Positions 1-5,845 of a DNA stretch of 6,199 nucleotides are shown piece after piece. Every line of letters begins with the position of its first letter. Position 1 is the first letter of the stretch. A model generated the notes under the pieces. That model ran no database searches and was not told the DNA's origin. It saw nothing but the letters and a program-made list of their open reading frames with translations. The DNA is from an uncultured Pseudomonadota bacterium (lineage in GTDB: Bacteria > Myxococcota_A > UBA796 > UBA9615). The stretch is taken from NCBI GenBank assembly GCA_937907595.1, contig CALCXL010000936.1, forward strand, positions 1 to 6,199, written 5' to 3'. Both the position numbers and the translations under genes were made by a program.

Positions 1-697
1 CCAGGGCCAGGGCCGGCATCGACGTCTTCCGCTGCAGCAGCGCCGCCGTCTTGAGGCCCCGGGGCCAGAGGGCCCGCCGGATGAAGCTGCGGTAGTAGCG
101 CAGGGCTCCGGCCAGGCCGCCCGGCGCCTCGAACGCCTCCACCACCTGCGCGAACTCGTCGTCGGGGATGGTCCAGGACGGCGACCAGCGGGTGCAGATG
201 GCCCGCACCCCCGCCCAACCGTCCCGCCGCAGGTGCCGCTCGGGCAGCCAGGGCAGGGCGTAGAAGAAGAAGTGCCGCAGGCTCCACAGGGTGCGCGGGC
301 CCGGCACCAGGCCGCCGGGGTGGGGGATGGCGATCGTGACCAGCTTGCTGACCTTCTCGGGGGCCAGGTTGGCGACCGCGTAGGCGGCCAGGGCGCCCCA
401 ATCGTGGCCGATGACGATGGCGGAGTCGTAGCCCAGCGCGGTGATGAGGGCGGAGGCGTCCTCGGCCAGGGTCAGCGCCAGGCAGTCGCCGTCGGCGGGG
501 ATGCTGGTGGGCGGGTAGCCGCGCATCCACGGCGCCACGGCCCGGTAGCCCGCCGCGGCCAGGACCGGCAGCAGGTCGTCCCAGGTGTGCGCGGTGTCCG
601 GGTAGCCGTGCAGGCAGAGCACCAGGGGGCCCTCGCCCTGGCTCAAGCAGGCGAAGCGCAGGCCGTTGGCCTCCACGAAGAGGTCGGGCTCAGCCAC
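1..697 (-). CDS. Alpha/beta hydrolase, Asp-nucleophile (epoxide hydrolase/dehalogenase-like), C-terminus beyond left edge
   Basis: A probably cytosolic alpha/beta-fold hydrolase; 232 residues are visible and the frame is open at the left edge. What is seen: the oxyanion-loop motif HGYPD (residues 30-34) and the nucleophile elbow GHDWG (97-101) with Asp99 at the nucleophile position. A cap/lid region (about 140-212) contains a Tyr pair in RYYRSF (200-205). In this family a GHDWG elbow marks epoxide hydrolases, haloalkane/fluoroacetate dehalogenases and relatives, which form an ester with Asp and activate water with a C-terminal His. That His and the third catalytic acid would lie off the window, so activity cannot be confirmed. 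The GTG start at 697 is chosen because GGAG lies 7 nt upstream. It overlaps the end of the phosphoesterase gene by 8 nt, implying translational coupling. The substrate is unknown; epoxide hydrolase is more likely than dehalogenase only by family frequency. Confidence 0.9.
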   Translation of the reverse strand, partial: MAEPDLFVEANGLRFACLSQGEGPLVLCLHGYPDTAHTWDDLLPVLAAAGYRAVAPWMRGYPPTSIPADGDCLALTLAEDASALITALGYDSAIVIGHDWGALAAYAVANLAPEKVSKLVTIAIPHPGGLVPGPRTLWSLRHFFFYALPWLPERHLRRDGWAGVRAICTRWSPSWTIPDDEFAQVVEAFEAPGGLAGALRYYRSFIRRALWPRGLKTAALLQRKTSMPALAL

Positions 698-1889
698 GGT
701 GGGACTCCGCGGCCACCAGCTCCAGCAGCGTGATCTCCTGCTGTGAGCCCAGCCGCATGGGCGGACCCCAGTAGGTGGTGCCCGGGTTGACGTAGACCCA
801 CAGCCCGCGGAACGAGTACAGACCCTTGACGAAGGGCTTGACCAGGCGGATCAGCCAGGAGAAGGGCAGGTACTGCCCGCCGTGGGTGTGGCCGCTCAGC
901 TGCAGATGCACGCCGTTGCGGCTGGCTTCGTAGGCGCTCTCGGGCTGGTGGGCCAGGAGCAGGCGGAGGTCGCCGACGGGCGCCCCGGCGAAGGCCTGGG
1001 TGGGCGAGCTGACGTGCGCGGGGTGCATGGCCGGGGCCGTGATGTCGGTGACGCCGCCGATCACGATGCGGGCGCCGTCGTGCTCCAGCACCCGGTGCTC
1101 GTCGTTGAGCACGGTCATGCCGAGCGCGTCGCCGCAGTGGGCCACCCACTCCTCCACCCCGGAGTAGTACTCGTGGTTGCCGGTGCAGAACCAGGTGCCG
1201 TGGCGGCCCTTCAGGTCGGCGAGGGGGGCGACGTGGGGGGCCAGCCGGGACACGGGTCCGTCGATGAGGTCCCCGGTCACCGCCACCAGGTCCGCGTCCA
1301 GGGAGTTGACGACGTCGACCACCGCCTGCATGTGCTCCCTGCGGATCGTGGGGCCGACGTGCAGGTCGCTGATCTGCGCGATGCGGAAGCCCTGCAGCGC
1401 CGGGGGAAGGCCGGCGATGGGGATCTTGAGCGCGACGACCTTCGCCAGCTGCCGCGACTTCGCCAGGGCCGCGCCGCCCACCCCCAGGGTCAGGGCGAAG
1501 ACGCCCAGGTTCAGCGTGTGCAGCATCGCCCGCCGCCGCTCGGGATCGTGGGGGATGAACGACTGGCCGGAGATCTTGGTGAGCGCCAGCCCCAGCATCC
1601 AGCCCAGGTCCCGCAGGAACGTGAAGGCGAAGAGCAGCGACCAGAACCCCATGAGCACGTAGCCCACCCACTGCAGGGTGTCGGCCCAGCGGGAGCCGCT
1701 CTGGGGGAGCAGGAGGAAGGTGCAGGGCATGGCCACGGCGTGCAGCCCCATGGCGGCCCAGGCGAGGGCGCGCAGGGTCGGCGACAGGGCCGCGGGCTCG
1801 ATGAGCCGCCAGCCGAGCACGGCGTGCAGGAGGGTGGACAGCACCACCACGACAGCGAAGAACATCAACATGCGCCAACCACGGATCAT
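690..1889 (-). CDS. Membrane-anchored metallophosphoesterase (YkuE/YaeI-like)
   Basis: A 399-residue calcineurin-like phosphoesterase. The N-terminal part has about four hydrophobic segments (roughly residues 8-28, 41-62, 73-101, 126-143). The catalytic domain follows from about 165 with the full metal-binding set: SDLHVG (Asp175, His177), TGDLID (Asp207), GNHE (Asn238, His239), His314 in LAHQPE, and GHTHGGQ (His334, His336). This architecture matches the predicted phosphohydrolase group COG1408, where YkuE/YaeI-type members act on phosphoester or phospholipid-like substrates at the membrane; the substrate here is unknown. The ATG at 1889 is chosen because the frame upstream of it is Arg/Ala-rich, lacks the strong third-position G/C bias seen downstream, and runs into the divergent protease gene. 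No strong Shine-Dalgarno is visible, only a G-rich run. Its stop overlaps the start of the downstream hydrolase, so the two are probably co-transcribed. Confidence 0.93.
   Translation of the reverse strand: MIRGWRMLMFFAVVVVLSTLLHAVLGWRLIEPAALSPTLRALAWAAMGLHAVAMPCTFLLLPQSGSRWADTLQWVGYVLMGFWSLLFAFTFLRDLGWMLGLALTKISGQSFIPHDPERRRAMLHTLNLGVFALTLGVGGAALAKSRQLAKVVALKIPIAGLPPALQGFRIAQISDLHVGPTIRREHMQAVVDVVNSLDADLVAVTGDLIDGPVSRLAPHVAPLADLKGRHGTWFCTGNHEYYSGVEEWVAHCGDALGMTVLNDEHRVLEHDGARIVIGGVTDITAPAMHPAHVSSPTQAFAGAPVGDLRLLLAHQPESAYEASRNGVHLQLSGHTHGGQYLPFSWLIRLVKPFVKGLYSFRGLWVYVNPGTTYWGPPMRLGSQQEITLLELVAAESHRG
705..708 (-). promoter_or_regulatory. Shine-Dalgarno GGAG for the alpha/beta hydrolase
   Basis: GGAG on the minus strand sits 7 nt before the GTG at 697, inside the last codons of the upstream phosphoesterase gene. 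It decides the start of the hydrolase and supports coupled translation of the two genes. Confidence 0.65.
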
Positions 1890-1922
1890 CGGGGCCCCAC
1901 GTTGATGCGCCGCCGGCCCCCT

Positions 1923-1949
1923 GGCAACCCGCCGATCGGACGGGCTGCC
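1923..1949. promoter_or_regulatory. 27-bp interrupted inverted repeat in the divergent intergenic region (candidate operator)
   Basis: The left arm GGCAACCCGCCGA (1923-1935) pairs with the right arm TCGGACGGGCTGCC (1936-1949). There are 12 complementary pairs, one A/C mismatch (1927/1945) and one unpaired A (1940). The repeat lies between two divergent genes, where a dyad-binding regulator could control both. With no natural loop it looks more like a DNA operator than an RNA hairpin, and no T-tract follows. No promoter hexamers could be assigned with confidence. The operator role is inference. Confidence 0.4.
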
Positions 1950-1969
1950 CCCCGCTCTTCTCGCAGTGG

Positions 1970-1999
1970 CCCCCGCCCCCGCCTCGCCCTTTCCCCCCC
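1970..1999 (-). other. Potential G-quadruplex (minus strand) / i-motif C-tract (plus strand)
   Basis: On the minus strand four G-runs of 7, 3, 5 and 5 are separated by loops of 3, 6 and 1 nt, which fits the canonical G3+N1-7 quadruplex pattern. It lies in the intergenic region upstream of the phosphoesterase gene and in the likely leader region of the protease. In a genome this GC-rich such tracts can occur by chance. Confidence 0.35.
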
Positions 2000-2006
2000 G
2001 CGCCCA

Positions 2007-2021
2007 GGCAGGCATCCTGCC
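2007..2021 (+). promoter_or_regulatory. Perfect 6-bp hairpin just before the protease start codon
   Basis: GGCAGG (2007-2012) and CCTGCC (2016-2021) form a perfect 6-bp stem with a CAT loop, ending 4 nt before the ATG at 2026. The protease gene has no good Shine-Dalgarno, and the only G-rich element near the right place is in this stem. A structure here could reduce ribosome access, but that is inference. Confidence 0.35.
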
Positions 2022-2025
2022 GGCG

Positions 2026-3744
2026 ATGCGATCCCTGCTCGCCTTTCTCCTCCTCCCGGTCAGCGCCCTGGCCGCCCCCATCGGCGCGCCGACCGGCGAT
2101 CTGATCCTCCGCTTTGATCAGGAGCCCGACGCGGCCCGCCTGGCCGAGCTCGCGGCCGAACACGGCGTCCTGGACTGGGAGCACCGCCGCGGCAGCTTCC
2201 CGGTCTACAGCGCCCTGCTGCCCGCCGGTGCCGACCCCCTGCGCAGCGCCTTCGCCCTGGCCGCCGAGCCCGACGTGCGCTGGGCCGACGCCGACCGCGA
2301 GGTCCACCCGGTGCCCGACGAGGCCCCCGTCGACGACCCCCTCTGGGACGAGGAGTGGCATCTGGAGAACCAGAGCCTGGACGGCGACTCCATGCCCGGG
2401 GCCGACATCAAGGTGCGCGCGGCCTGGCAGATCACCGACGGCAGCGGCGTCCTCATCGCGGTGCACGACAGCGGCGTCGACCTCACCCACGAGGACCTGC
2501 GGCTGGAGGGCACCGGCCTGGACATCATCGACGGCGACTACATCGGCAGCTGGGAGGCGGCCGACGACGGCGCGCCCCACGGCACCGCGGTCGCCGGCGT
2601 GGCGGCGGCCATCGGCAACAACGCCTTGGGCGTGGTCGGGGTGGCGCACGGGGCCTCCGTGCTGCCCGTGCGCATCCTCGGCACCCCCGCCCTGGGCCAG
2701 CCCGTCTCCTACGCGGACATCTACGACGCCTTCGCCTTCTCCGTGGACGCCGGCGCGGCGGTCATCAACAACTCCTGGGGCCTGATCAGCGAGGACTGCA
2801 CGCCGATCTCGGAGAACTCCACCTTCAGCACGGCGATGGAGTACGCGATCACCGCCGGGCGGGGCGGGCTGGGCACCACGGTGGTCTGGTCGGCGGGCAA
2901 CCAGGGCTGCGACGGCCTGGTCTCGCCCTGGCACGACGACCCCGGGGTCATCGCCGTGGGCGCCTCCAACGACCGCGACCAGCACATCGGCTACAGCACG
3001 ATCGGCCCGCAGCTGGACGTCGTGGCCCCCTCGGGCGGCCGCGGCGGCCAGTACGTCTGGACCACCGACATCACCGGCGAGCCCGGCTACAGCAACGGCG
3101 AGTACACCGGCGGCTTCTCCGGCACCTCCTGCTCCGCGCCGGTGGTCTCCGGGGTCCTGGCCCTCATGTACGCCGCCAACCCCCGCCTGCGCTGGGACCA
3201 GGCGGAGCGCGCCCTGTGCCAGACCGCCGAGCGCGTGCAGCCCGAGGAGGCCCAGTACAGCGTGGCCGGCTGGTCCCGGGCCTACGGCTGCGGCCGCGTC
3301 GACGCCGGCGCCGCCGTGCAGGCCGTGGCCAACGTCGCCCCGGAGGCGCCCCTCTGGCTGCACCCCCTGGGGCCGGCCGTGCGCCTGGATCAGGCCGTCT
3401 TCACCTGGTCCGAGCCCGCCGACGGCGACGGCGACGCCCTTCGCTACCGCCTGGAGGTCACCGACCCCGACGGCCTGGTCACGGCGGTGGAGACCGGCCC
3501 CGAGCCCCGCTGGGACGCCCGGGACGTCGCCGTGCCGGGGCCCTGGAGCCTGCGCGTGGTGGCCCTGGACGCCTACGGAGCCGGACTCTGGTCCGCCCGT
3601 CAGGCCGTGACGGTCCTGCCCACGCCGCTGAACCCGGCCCCGTCGGCGTCGGCGTCCCCCGATCCCGCCTCCTGCTCCGCCGGCCGATCGCGGTCGAGCC
3701 TGCTGCTGCTGCTGCCCCTGCTCGCGATCCGGAGGCGGCGATGA
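2026..3744 (+). CDS. Secreted subtilisin-like (S8) serine protease with MYXO-CTERM-type surface anchor
   Basis: A 572-residue preproprotease. Residues 1-16 form a signal peptide (hydrophobic LLAFLLL core, likely cut after ALA). A prodomain follows to about residue 100. The catalytic S8 domain (about 105-435) has Asp148 in VHDSG, His185 in PHGTAVAG, oxyanion Asn292 in SAGNQG and Ser368 in GTSCSAP, so the triad is complete. A beta-sandwich, Fn3-like segment spans about 437-530 (WSEPADGDGDALRYRLEV). The C-terminus has Cys550, a Leu-rich stretch and four Arg, the MYXO-CTERM pattern thought to route proteins to the myxobacterial surface with processing at the Cys. Most S8 enzymes have GTSMAAP; Cys369 and Ser370 replace Met and Ala here. 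ATG 2026 is preferred over an in-frame GTG at 1966 because it begins directly with the signal peptide. The last codons overlap the lipoprotein gene by ATGA. The substrate is unknown. Confidence 0.95.
   Translation: MRSLLAFLLLPVSALAAPIGAPTGDLILRFDQEPDAARLAELAAEHGVLDWEHRRGSFPVYSALLPAGADPLRSAFALAAEPDVRWADADREVHPVPDEAPVDDPLWDEEWHLENQSLDGDSMPGADIKVRAAWQITDGSGVLIAVHDSGVDLTHEDLRLEGTGLDIIDGDYIGSWEAADDGAPHGTAVAGVAAAIGNNALGVVGVAHGASVLPVRILGTPALGQPVSYADIYDAFAFSVDAGAAVINNSWGLISEDCTPISENSTFSTAMEYAITAGRGGLGTTVVWSAGNQGCDGLVSPWHDDPGVIAVGASNDRDQHIGYSTIGPQLDVVAPSGGRGGQYVWTTDITGEPGYSNGEYTGGFSGTSCSAPVVSGVLALMYAANPRLRWDQAERALCQTAERVQPEEAQYSVAGWSRAYGCGRVDAGAAVQAVANVAPEAPLWLHPLGPAVRLDQAVFTWSEPADGDGDALRYRLEVTDPDGLVTAVETGPEPRWDARDVAVPGPWSLRVVALDAYGAGLWSARQAVTVLPTPLNPAPSASASPDPASCSAGRSRSSLLLLLPLLAIRRRR
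3673..3741 (+). other. MYXO-CTERM-like sorting signal of the protease
   Basis: Codons 550-572 encode Cys550, a short Ser/Gly/Arg linker, a Leu-rich hydrophobic segment (about 559-567) and RRRR at the extreme end. This is the layout of the MYXO-CTERM tail. The Pro/Ser/Ala-rich stretch before it (residues 532-549) looks like a flexible wall or surface spacer. Two Arg between the Cys and the hydrophobic stretch are a little unusual for this tail. Confidence 0.75.
3731..3735 (+). promoter_or_regulatory. Shine-Dalgarno GGAGG for the lipoprotein, inside the protease Arg tail
   Basis: GGAGG lies 5 nt before the ATG at 3741 and is formed by the CGG-AGG codons of the protease's terminal RRRR. With the ATGA stop/start overlap this fixes the lipoprotein start and predicts translational coupling. 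Confidence 0.8.
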
Positions 3745-5147
3745 AGCTCCTGCTGCTCCTGCTCGTGGCCGGCTGCGCCGCCGAGCCCGCGCCCCCGGCC
3801 GCGCCAGCGCCCTTCGAGCCACCGGTGTGCGGCGACGGCCACCTCGACCCCTTCGAGGCCTGCGACGAGGGCCTTGGCAACAGCGACGAGGCCCCCGGCG
3901 CCTGCCGCCTGGACTGCCGCCTGGCCTCCTGCGGGGACGGCGTGGTGGACGGGGACGAGGGCTGCGACGACGCCAACGCCTTCGGCGGCGACGGCTGCTC
4001 GCCGGCCTGCGCCGAGGAGACCGGCGACTTGGAGGCCGAGCCCAACGACGTGCCCAACACCGCCGGCCCCATCACCCCGGGCACCTGGCTGCGCGGCGGC
4101 GCGGACGTGGGCGATGTCGACTGCTTCTCCTTCTTCGTGCCCGCGGACGGCTGGGTCTCCGCGGACGTGGCAGGGGTCGATGGAGCGCTCTGCCCGGCGG
4201 ACGCGGTGCTCTCGCTGCACGAACCGGGCGGGGTCCGACTGGCCCAGGGCACGCGGGGGGAGGGGGCCTGCGCGGGCCTGGACCCCGCCACCGACGCCGG
4301 CGCGCGCTTCGCCGAGGAGGGCACCTGGAGCCTCTGCGTCGCCGGCCTGCTGGGCGGCGCGGTGCCGGCCTACGATCTGCGCGTGGAGGTGGGCCAGGAC
4401 AGCTGCGCGCTGGAGGGCGTGCCCCTGGACCCCCGCCTGGACGCCGACGTCGACGGCCTGCAGGACCGCTGCGACGAGGACGACGACGGCGACGGCGCGG
4501 CCGACGTCGACGACAACTGCCCGCACGAGCCCAACACGCTGGAGGCGGAGCCCCTCAGCGTCGACGGCAGCGGCTTCATCCACCACTGGTTGACCATCGG
4601 CGAGTGGCATGGCCTGGAGACCACCAACGACTGCCGCCCCAGCCTGGACAACGTCCTGGGCGACGACGCCACCGCGGCCCCCCACCTGGGCGACGAGGTC
4701 GACGGCCTGGTCTGGCAGCGCTGGTCCGAGAACCGCCGCCGCCTGGACTTCCTGGACCGCTACGGCGGCGACACCCCCCGGGAGGTCTACGCGGTGACCT
4801 GGGTGCGCAGCGACGTCGAGCAGGACGTGGTCCTGGCGGTGGGCGCCGACGACGGCTTCTTCGCGTGGCTGAACGGCGAGATCGTGGCCGACGTGGCCTC
4901 CTGCCAGGGCGTGAACACCGACCAGTTCCAGAGTCAGGTCACCCTGGAGGCGGGCTGGAACCGGCTGATGATCAAGGTGCGCGACCAGGGCGGTGGCTGG
5001 GGCTTGATGGCCCGCTTCCGGGACCCGGACGGCCCGCTGGTGGACCTGGAGGTCAGCATGTCCCCCGACGGCACCTGGCTGGACGATCAGAGCGATCTGG
5101 ACGGCGACGGGGTCGGCGACGCCTGCGACGACACGCCGAACGGGTGA
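3741..5147 (+). CDS. Multidomain lipoprotein: Cys-rich repeats, PPC-like domain, TSP3 repeats with inserted beta-sandwich domain
   Basis: A 468-residue predicted lipoprotein of unknown function. The lipobox LVAGC puts the lipidated Cys at 12, followed by a Pro/Ala linker. Two myxococcus-type cysteine-rich repeats start with CGDG at 30 and 64 (Cys 30, 41, 55, 59, 64, 75, 86, 90). A PPC-like beta-sandwich spans about 95-218 (EAEPNDVPNTA, DVDCFSFFVP). Thrombospondin type-3 calcium-binding repeats begin at about 234 (DADVDG, DEDDDGDG, DNCPHEPN) and are interrupted by a domain at about 266-448. That domain carries GADDGFFAWLNGE and GWNRLMIKVRDQGGGW, typical of beta-sandwich modules in secreted glycoside hydrolases and esterases. 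The TSP3 pattern resumes at 449 (DQSDLDGDGVGDACDD) and ends the protein. No catalytic motif was recognised. The gene overlaps the protease gene by ATGA, which suggests a surface partner, a Ca2+-stabilised adhesin or a binding subunit. Confidence 0.9.
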   Translation: MKLLLLLLVAGCAAEPAPPAAPAPFEPPVCGDGHLDPFEACDEGLGNSDEAPGACRLDCRLASCGDGVVDGDEGCDDANAFGGDGCSPACAEETGDLEAEPNDVPNTAGPITPGTWLRGGADVGDVDCFSFFVPADGWVSADVAGVDGALCPADAVLSLHEPGGVRLAQGTRGEGACAGLDPATDAGARFAEEGTWSLCVAGLLGGAVPAYDLRVEVGQDSCALEGVPLDPRLDADVDGLQDRCDEDDDGDGAADVDDNCPHEPNTLEAEPLSVDGSGFIHHWLTIGEWHGLETTNDCRPSLDNVLGDDATAAPHLGDEVDGLVWQRWSENRRRLDFLDRYGGDTPREVYAVTWVRSDVEQDVVLAVGADDGFFAWLNGEIVADVASCQGVNTDQFQSQVTLEAGWNRLMIKVRDQGGGWGLMARFRDPDGPLVDLEVSMSPDGTWLDDQSDLDGDGVGDACDDTPNG

Positions 5148-5149
5148 TC
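5143..5149 (+). promoter_or_regulatory. GGTGATC anti-SD match upstream of the TTG-started amidotransferase gene
   Basis: GGTGATC matches the 3' part of the sequence complementary to the 16S rRNA 3' end (AAGGAGGTGATC). It contains the TGA stop of the lipoprotein gene and sits 5 nt before the TTG at 5155. It supports the TTG start, since no ATG or GTG fits near the beginning of the conserved domain. Confidence 0.5.
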
Positions 5150-5154
5150 CCCCC

Positions 5155-5835
5155 TTGAAGCCCCTCCTCATCGTCGTCTGCGGCGACTCCTCCCCCCGGC
5201 TCCCCCCCGAGCTCGGCGGCTACGATCGCTGGTTCGCCCGCATCCTGGATGTGCCCACCCACACCGCCGATCCGCGGGTGGGCCCCCTTCCCGATCCGTC
5301 GGGCTACCGCGGCGTGGTCGTCTCCGGAAGCACCAGCGGCGTGCACGAGGAGCTCCCCTGGATGCGCGCCGCGGCAGCGTGGCTGCTGGCCTGCGATCTG
5401 CCCACCCTGGGGGTCTGCTTCGGCCACCAGCTGCTGGCCTGGGCCCACGGCGGCGTCGTGCGGCCGGCCACGCCGGAGTACGGGGTGCACGACGTCGACC
5501 GCCTGGAGGACGACCCGCTCTTCGAGGGCCTGGGCGATCGCTTCCCGGTCTTCGAGTGCCACTTCGACGCGGTGGTGCAGCTGCCTGAGAATGCCCGGGT
5601 CCTGGCCGGCAACGCCAACGCGGTGCAGGCCCTGGCCTTCGGCCCCCGGGTGCGGTCGGTCCAGTTCCACCCCGAGTTCACCCCCCAGGTGGTGGCGGAC
5701 GCCCTGGATCGCCACCAGGAGGCCCTGGAGGCCCTGGTCCCCGGCCTGCCGGCGAGGGGTCGCGCGGGCCTGCGGGAGATCCCCGAGGCCACGCTGATCC
5801 TCACCAACTTCCTCAAGTACTTTGTGAAGGATTGA
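5155..5835 (+). CDS. Class I glutamine amidotransferase-like protein (stand-alone GATase1, GMP synthase-like)
   Basis: A 226-residue cytosolic protein of the class I glutamine amidotransferase fold (COG0518-like). What is seen: the oxyanion-loop motif SGSTSGVHEELPW (57-69), the nucleophile elbow GVCFGHQ with Cys88, and FHPEF with His172 and Glu174, giving a complete Cys-His-Glu triad. There is no synthetase or acceptor domain. In the family such stand-alone proteins hydrolyse glutamine or gamma-glutamyl bonds (for example gamma-glutamyl peptidases), or pair with a separate synthase; which applies here cannot be told. The TTG start is supported by GGTGATC upstream and by the hydrophobic first strand LLIVVCGD. 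It begins 7 nt after the lipoprotein stop, so it is probably third in the protease operon, though its function looks unrelated to surface proteins. The C-terminus ends with a helical LTNFLKYFV segment usual for the fold. Confidence 0.93.
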   Translation: MKPLLIVVCGDSSPRLPPELGGYDRWFARILDVPTHTADPRVGPLPDPSGYRGVVVSGSTSGVHEELPWMRAAAAWLLACDLPTLGVCFGHQLLAWAHGGVVRPATPEYGVHDVDRLEDDPLFEGLGDRFPVFECHFDAVVQLPENARVLAGNANAVQALAFGPRVRSVQFHPEFTPQVVADALDRHQEALEALVPGLPARGRAGLREIPEATLILTNFLKYFVKD

Positions 5836-5845
5836 CCGCGGTCGT

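Noticed and set aside
1891..1898. GGGGCCCC palindrome next to the phosphoesterase start.
   Set aside because: Only 8 bp of pure G/C in a very GC-rich genome; likely chance.
1966..2025. An upstream GTG start for the protease.
   Set aside because: It would add 20 Pro/Ala-rich residues before a standard signal peptide; ATG 2026 gives a normal export signal.
1890..2081. A 64-residue N-terminal extension of the phosphoesterase.
   Set aside because: The codons just before the ATG at 1889 lose the strong third-position G/C bias, the peptide is Arg-rich, and it would overlap the divergent protease start.
882..2117. A 411-codon plus-strand open frame opposite the phosphoesterase gene.
   Set aside because: Antisense shadow of a gene with all metallophosphoesterase motifs; the peptide is His/Gly/Gln-rich with no recognisable domain.
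3702..3726. CTG-repeat tract near the protease end.
   Set aside because: It simply encodes the Leu-rich hydrophobic part of the MYXO-CTERM tail using the preferred Leu codon.
643..3822. A minus-strand open frame of over 1000 codons covering the protease region and the phosphoesterase gene.
   Set aside because: Its protein is Arg/Gly/Ala/His-rich low complexity with no domain, and it lies antisense or out of frame to genes with complete catalytic motifs. Long antisense frames are expected at this GC content.
4440..4530. Repetitive GAC/GGC-rich DNA that looks like a tandem repeat.
   Set aside because: Explained by the Asp/Gly-rich TSP3 coding repeats; not a separate DNA repeat.
3600..5171. 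A 523-codon minus-strand open frame opposite the lipoprotein gene.
   Set aside because: Val/Ala/Gly-rich without motifs, and the plus strand has a lipobox, Cys-rich repeats and TSP3 motifs in frame.
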